Below are positions 31,985-34,123 of a stretch of DNA of 34,123 nucleotides, piece by piece. Below the pieces are notes generated by a model. It made no database searches and was not told the origin of the DNA. It saw only the letters and a list, made by a program, of their open reading frames with translations. How positions within the stretch are numbered: the first letter of the stretch is position 1; every line of letters starts with the position of its first letter. The stretch comes from a bacterium (Candidatus Blackallbacteria) CG13_big_fil_rev_8_21_14_2_50_49_14. GTDB taxonomy: Bacteria > Cyanobacteriota > Sericytochromatia > UBA7694. The stretch lies in NCBI GenBank assembly GCA_002783405.1, contig PFGG01000013.1, positions 1 to 34,123 of the forward strand, written 5' to 3'. The position numbers and the translations under genes were made by a program.

Positions 31985-33382
31985 TCAATTGCGCTGGTAA
32001 CGGTCCTCAAAGCGCACGATATCGTCTTCGCCTAAATAGGGGCCAGATTGAACTTCAATCAATTCAAGATCAATGGTACCAGGGTTTTCTAAACGATGCA
32101 CGCTGCCCAGGGGAATATACGTGGATTGATTTTCGGTCAGAAGAAAAGTCTCATCGCCCCGTGTGACCTGGGCTGTTCCTTTCACCACAATCCAATGTTC
32201 GGCACGGTGATGGTGCATCTGTTTCGAGAGGGCCTGTCCAGGATGGACGGTGATGCGCTTGACCTGAAAGCGTTCTCCCTGATCCACGGTTTCATAAGCG
32301 CCCCAGGGTCTGGCCACCCGGCGGTGGTTTTGGGCTTCAGGGCGATTCGCTTCCCGCAATTTGCCCACCAGCTCCCGCACGTCTTGGGCATGATCCTGGC
32401 TGGCGACCAGCACTGCATCAGGGGTTTCGATGACCAAAAGATTCTCAACACCCACGGCGGCAACCAGACGGCCACTGCTCTGCAGGAGATTTCCTGAAGA
32501 TTCAAGCGAGATCACATCTCCCTGACAGGCATTGCCATGGGCATCTGTGGGATAAAGTGCCTTGAGCGCATCCCAGGAGCCTACGTCTGACCAACCCGCT
32601 TTTAAGCCAAGCACGGCGCCACGGCGGGTTTTCTCCATGACAGCATAGTCGATTGACCGTGCAGGACAGGCGGCAAAACTTGTGCTTTCAGGGCGGAAGA
32701 AATCTGCATCAGTTTTTCCTTGGGCAAAGGCTGTCTGGCAAGACCTTAAGATTTCAGGCGCATAGCGTTCGATCTGCTCGATCCAGGTTTGGGCGCTGAG
32801 CACGAACATGCCGCTGTTCCAAAGATAAGTTCCCTGTTCCAGATATTGGCGTGCAGTGGCTTCATCCGGTTTTTCGACAAAACCCAAGATTTGCTCTCCA
32901 TCTGCATGGATATAGCCATAGCCTGTTTCTGGACGTTCGGGAACGATTCCGAAGGTGACAATCCGATCTTCCTGAGCCAGCTCTGCTGCTTGGGTCAATC
33001 TGCTACGAAAGGCTGCGGGGTCTTGCATGGCATGATCGGAAGGCATGACCAGCATGAGGGCGTCGGGTTGATGGGCTTGTACCCAAAGTGCGGCCAGGGT
33101 GAGTGCAGGTGCAGTATTGCGTGCCTGGGGTTCAAGCAGAATAACAGCAGGGGTTTGGTTCATTTGACGCAATTGATCACTGACCAGAAAACGGTGTTCC
33201 TCATGGGTGACAATCAAAGGGGCTTGCACGCCGTTTAAGCCCTCTAAACGCTGAAGGGTTTCCTGAAAGAGGGAGCGCTCAGATTGAAGGGTTACAAATT
33301 GTTTGGGAAAATGCTCACGGGAGAGGGGCCAGAGTCGGGTGCCAGAGCCCCCACAGAGTACAACAGGAATCCATTTTTGCAT
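31985..33382 (-). CDS. manC: Bifunctional mannose-1-phosphate guanylyltransferase / mannose-6-phosphate isomerase
   Basis: The 465-aa protein has the standard length of ManC/AlgA-type enzymes. The N-terminal nucleotidyltransferase shows VVLCGGSGTRLWPLSRE with PKQF, LVMPSDHAM, FGIVPERPETGYGYI, FVEKPD, YLWNSGMFV and GWSDVGSWDAL. The C-terminal cupin shows RPWGAYETVDQGERFQVKRI, HPGQALSKQMHHHRAEHWIV and YIPLGSVHRLENPG, the zinc-binding His motif of type II phosphomannose isomerases. The enzyme makes GDP-mannose from mannose-1-phosphate and can interconvert fructose-6-P and mannose-6-P. It therefore supplies the polysaccharide locus. AAGGAGA precedes the ATG. It is first in an operon with the hybrid kinase and NarL regulator; no copy of the repeated element is seen upstream. 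Confidence 0.95.
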   Translation of the reverse strand: MQKWIPVVLCGGSGTRLWPLSREHFPKQFVTLQSERSLFQETLQRLEGLNGVQAPLIVTHEEHRFLVSDQLRQMNQTPAVILLEPQARNTAPALTLAALWVQAHQPDALMLVMPSDHAMQDPAAFRSRLTQAAELAQEDRIVTFGIVPERPETGYGYIHADGEQILGFVEKPDEATARQYLEQGTYLWNSGMFVLSAQTWIEQIERYAPEILRSCQTAFAQGKTDADFFRPESTSFAACPARSIDYAVMEKTRRGAVLGLKAGWSDVGSWDALKALYPTDAHGNACQGDVISLESSGNLLQSSGRLVAAVGVENLLVIETPDAVLVASQDHAQDVRELVGKLREANRPEAQNHRRVARPWGAYETVDQGERFQVKRITVHPGQALSKQMHHHRAEHWIVVKGTAQVTRGDETFLLTENQSTYIPLGSVHRLENPGTIDLELIEVQSGPYLGEDDIVRFEDRYQRN

Positions 33383-33674
33383 TTAATTTCTCCTTGCTTT
33401 CAGTTGCATATGCGTTCTGAGCTTTTTAAGTCTGGGCTGGGAAAACGCATTTCATTCCCTGGGCCATATCCTTATTATTTAACAAATTCATTCAAGCAGT
33501 TATCAGTCTTTGGCGTTTATGATTGTAAGAATTTACCTACAGCATTCCACAGCCTATTGTTTCTCAATTATTAGGAGTTGATTAAATCAGCACGCATGAC
33601 TCTTAACTCACTCTATAATAGGTTTATACCCAATTTTTCCAAAATCACGAAATTCTGTTTGAGGAGCCGCCTGG
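33383..33674. other. Divergent intergenic region between manC and the LysM gene
   Basis: The 292-bp gap holds no gene. A perfect TATAAT (33614-33619, plus strand) lies 55 bp upstream of the LysM gene, but no matching -35 hexamer is seen at 16-18 bp. For manC I see no convincing promoter, and neither side has the bipartite element of the polysaccharide units. Confidence 0.5.
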
Positions 33675-34123
33675 ATGCCCAATATTCATAATTCGAATTC
33701 TCCTATCACCGTTCAACCCCAGACCCCCCTTTCTTTTCCAGCGCAAACTTCCCCTGTACAAGCGAATACGCAGGAACAGACTCCGGCTGCAGCGACTGCC
33801 CCCAAGGATCAATTCAATTTGGGAAGTTTGAGTGGAACTCAGACCAGCCCTCATTTTACGGAGTATCAGGTCAAACGTGGGGATACCCTGAGTAAGATTG
33901 CCCAAAAGCAATGGGGCAGTTCTGAAAATTATCTGGATATTTTTGAAGCCAATAAAGATGTTTTACGAAATCCCAACGATTTGCATATTGGCATGACCCT
34001 GAAAATTCCTACGCCTCCCAACAGCGTCGACTTTCCAACAGGAACCCCAGCAGCCGAAACCCCAGCAGCTGAAACCCCAGCAGCCGAAACCCCAGCAGCT
34101 GAAACCCCAGCAGCTGAAACCCC
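33675..34123 (+). CDS. LysM-domain protein with PAAET repeats, cut by the right edge
   Basis: The frame is open to the window edge (149 residues visible). The first 60 residues are a Pro/Thr/Gln/Ala-rich linker without a signal peptide. A LysM domain follows: TEYQVKRGDTLSKIAQKQWG, then NYLDIFEANKDVL and NPNDLHIGMTLKIP, the usual fold for binding peptidoglycan or other N-acetylglucosamine polymers. The protein then runs into TPAAE repeats of five residues. GAGGAG lies 8 bases upstream of the ATG. The lack of a signal peptide is odd for a cell-wall binder; similar LysM modules also occur in phage- and secretion-related proteins. The C-terminal part, which would decide its role, is outside the window. 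Confidence 0.8.
   Translation, partial: MPNIHNSNSPITVQPQTPLSFPAQTSPVQANTQEQTPAAATAPKDQFNLGSLSGTQTSPHFTEYQVKRGDTLSKIAQKQWGSSENYLDIFEANKDVLRNPNDLHIGMTLKIPTPPNSVDFPTGTPAAETPAAETPAAETPAAETPAAET
34041..34123 (+). repeat. 15-bp tandem repeat encoding PAAET
   Basis: Units of the form GAAACCCCAGCAGCY repeat from 34056 (four perfect copies to 34115, plus a slightly altered first copy at 34041 and a partial one at the edge). The last base alternates between C and T. The repeat keeps the reading frame and adds TPAAE per unit; such arrays can change in copy number. Confidence 0.9.

Noticed and set aside
33383-33480. A copy of the bipartite element upstream of manC
   Set aside because: A GCTCAGAACGCATATG stretch on the - strand resembles one half only; no ACA-17-CTGA arrangement follows.

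Overview
The window reads as a chromosomal segment of a diderm (Gram-negative type) bacterium. Supporting signs are lipobox signal peptides, a Wza-type outer-membrane polysaccharide exporter and a Wzz/Wzc-type co-polymerase. I cannot assign a phylum from the sequence alone. There are no tRNA or rRNA genes, no CRISPR array and no insertion sequence that I can support.

Layout. (1) Positions 1-7210 are visibly richer in A+T. They hold a secreted protein cut by the left edge, a HEAT-repeat lipoprotein, a decayed TPR fragment, a small membrane ORF, a 1004-aa beta-propeller-like secreted protein, and a lipoprotein built from two FlgE/F/G-like flagellar rod domains. A very A+T-rich gap of about 490 bp closes this part. 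(2) Positions 7211-28388 are a Wzx/Wzy-type exopolysaccharide locus arranged around a divergent promoter region near 15.4 kb. Leftward lie STAS protein, degenerate nucleotidyltransferase/sugar-transferase fusion, Wzz/Wzc-like and Wza; a separate leftward unit carries a phosphodiesterase and a GT4-GT26 fusion. Rightward lie GT4, nucleotidyltransferase-fold protein, NodB deacetylase and GT2, then an acyltransferase and a Wzy/WaaL-like polymerase or ligase, then GT4 and a Wzx flippase. Facing these are an initiating sugar-phosphate transferase and a GT4-GT4 double glycosyltransferase. (3) Positions 28515-33382 are regulatory: a receiver-PP2C-HATPase protein, and an operon of manC, a hybrid histidine kinase and a NarL-type response regulator. 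(4) The right edge cuts a LysM protein that ends in PAAET repeats.

The main discovery is a repeated bipartite cis-element. An 18-bp imperfect palindrome (consensus TGTCAGAAAATTCTGACA) is followed by exactly 17 variable bases and then CTGATAGGG. It occurs six times, plus one half-site copy, each time on the correct strand 45-91 bp upstream of a transcription unit of the polysaccharide locus or its regulator. The STAS operon, the phosphodiesterase unit (half site), all three rightward units, the GT4-GT4/sugar transferase unit and the PP2C regulator all carry it. This defines a locus-wide regulon.

Two readings compete. It may be an activator box near -40, with the NarL-type regulator encoded in the window as the obvious candidate. 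Or it may be the promoter of an alternative sigma factor controlled by the partner-switching pair (PP2C/HATPase protein and STAS protein), whose genes both carry the element.

How the parts would work together: manC supplies GDP-mannose; the sugar transferase loads the first sugar on undecaprenyl phosphate; the glycosyltransferases extend the unit; Wzx flips it; the Wzy-like protein polymerises it; the Wzz/Wzc-like protein and Wza set length and export it. The deacetylase, acyltransferase and phosphodiesterase probably decorate or edit the polymer or its precursors.
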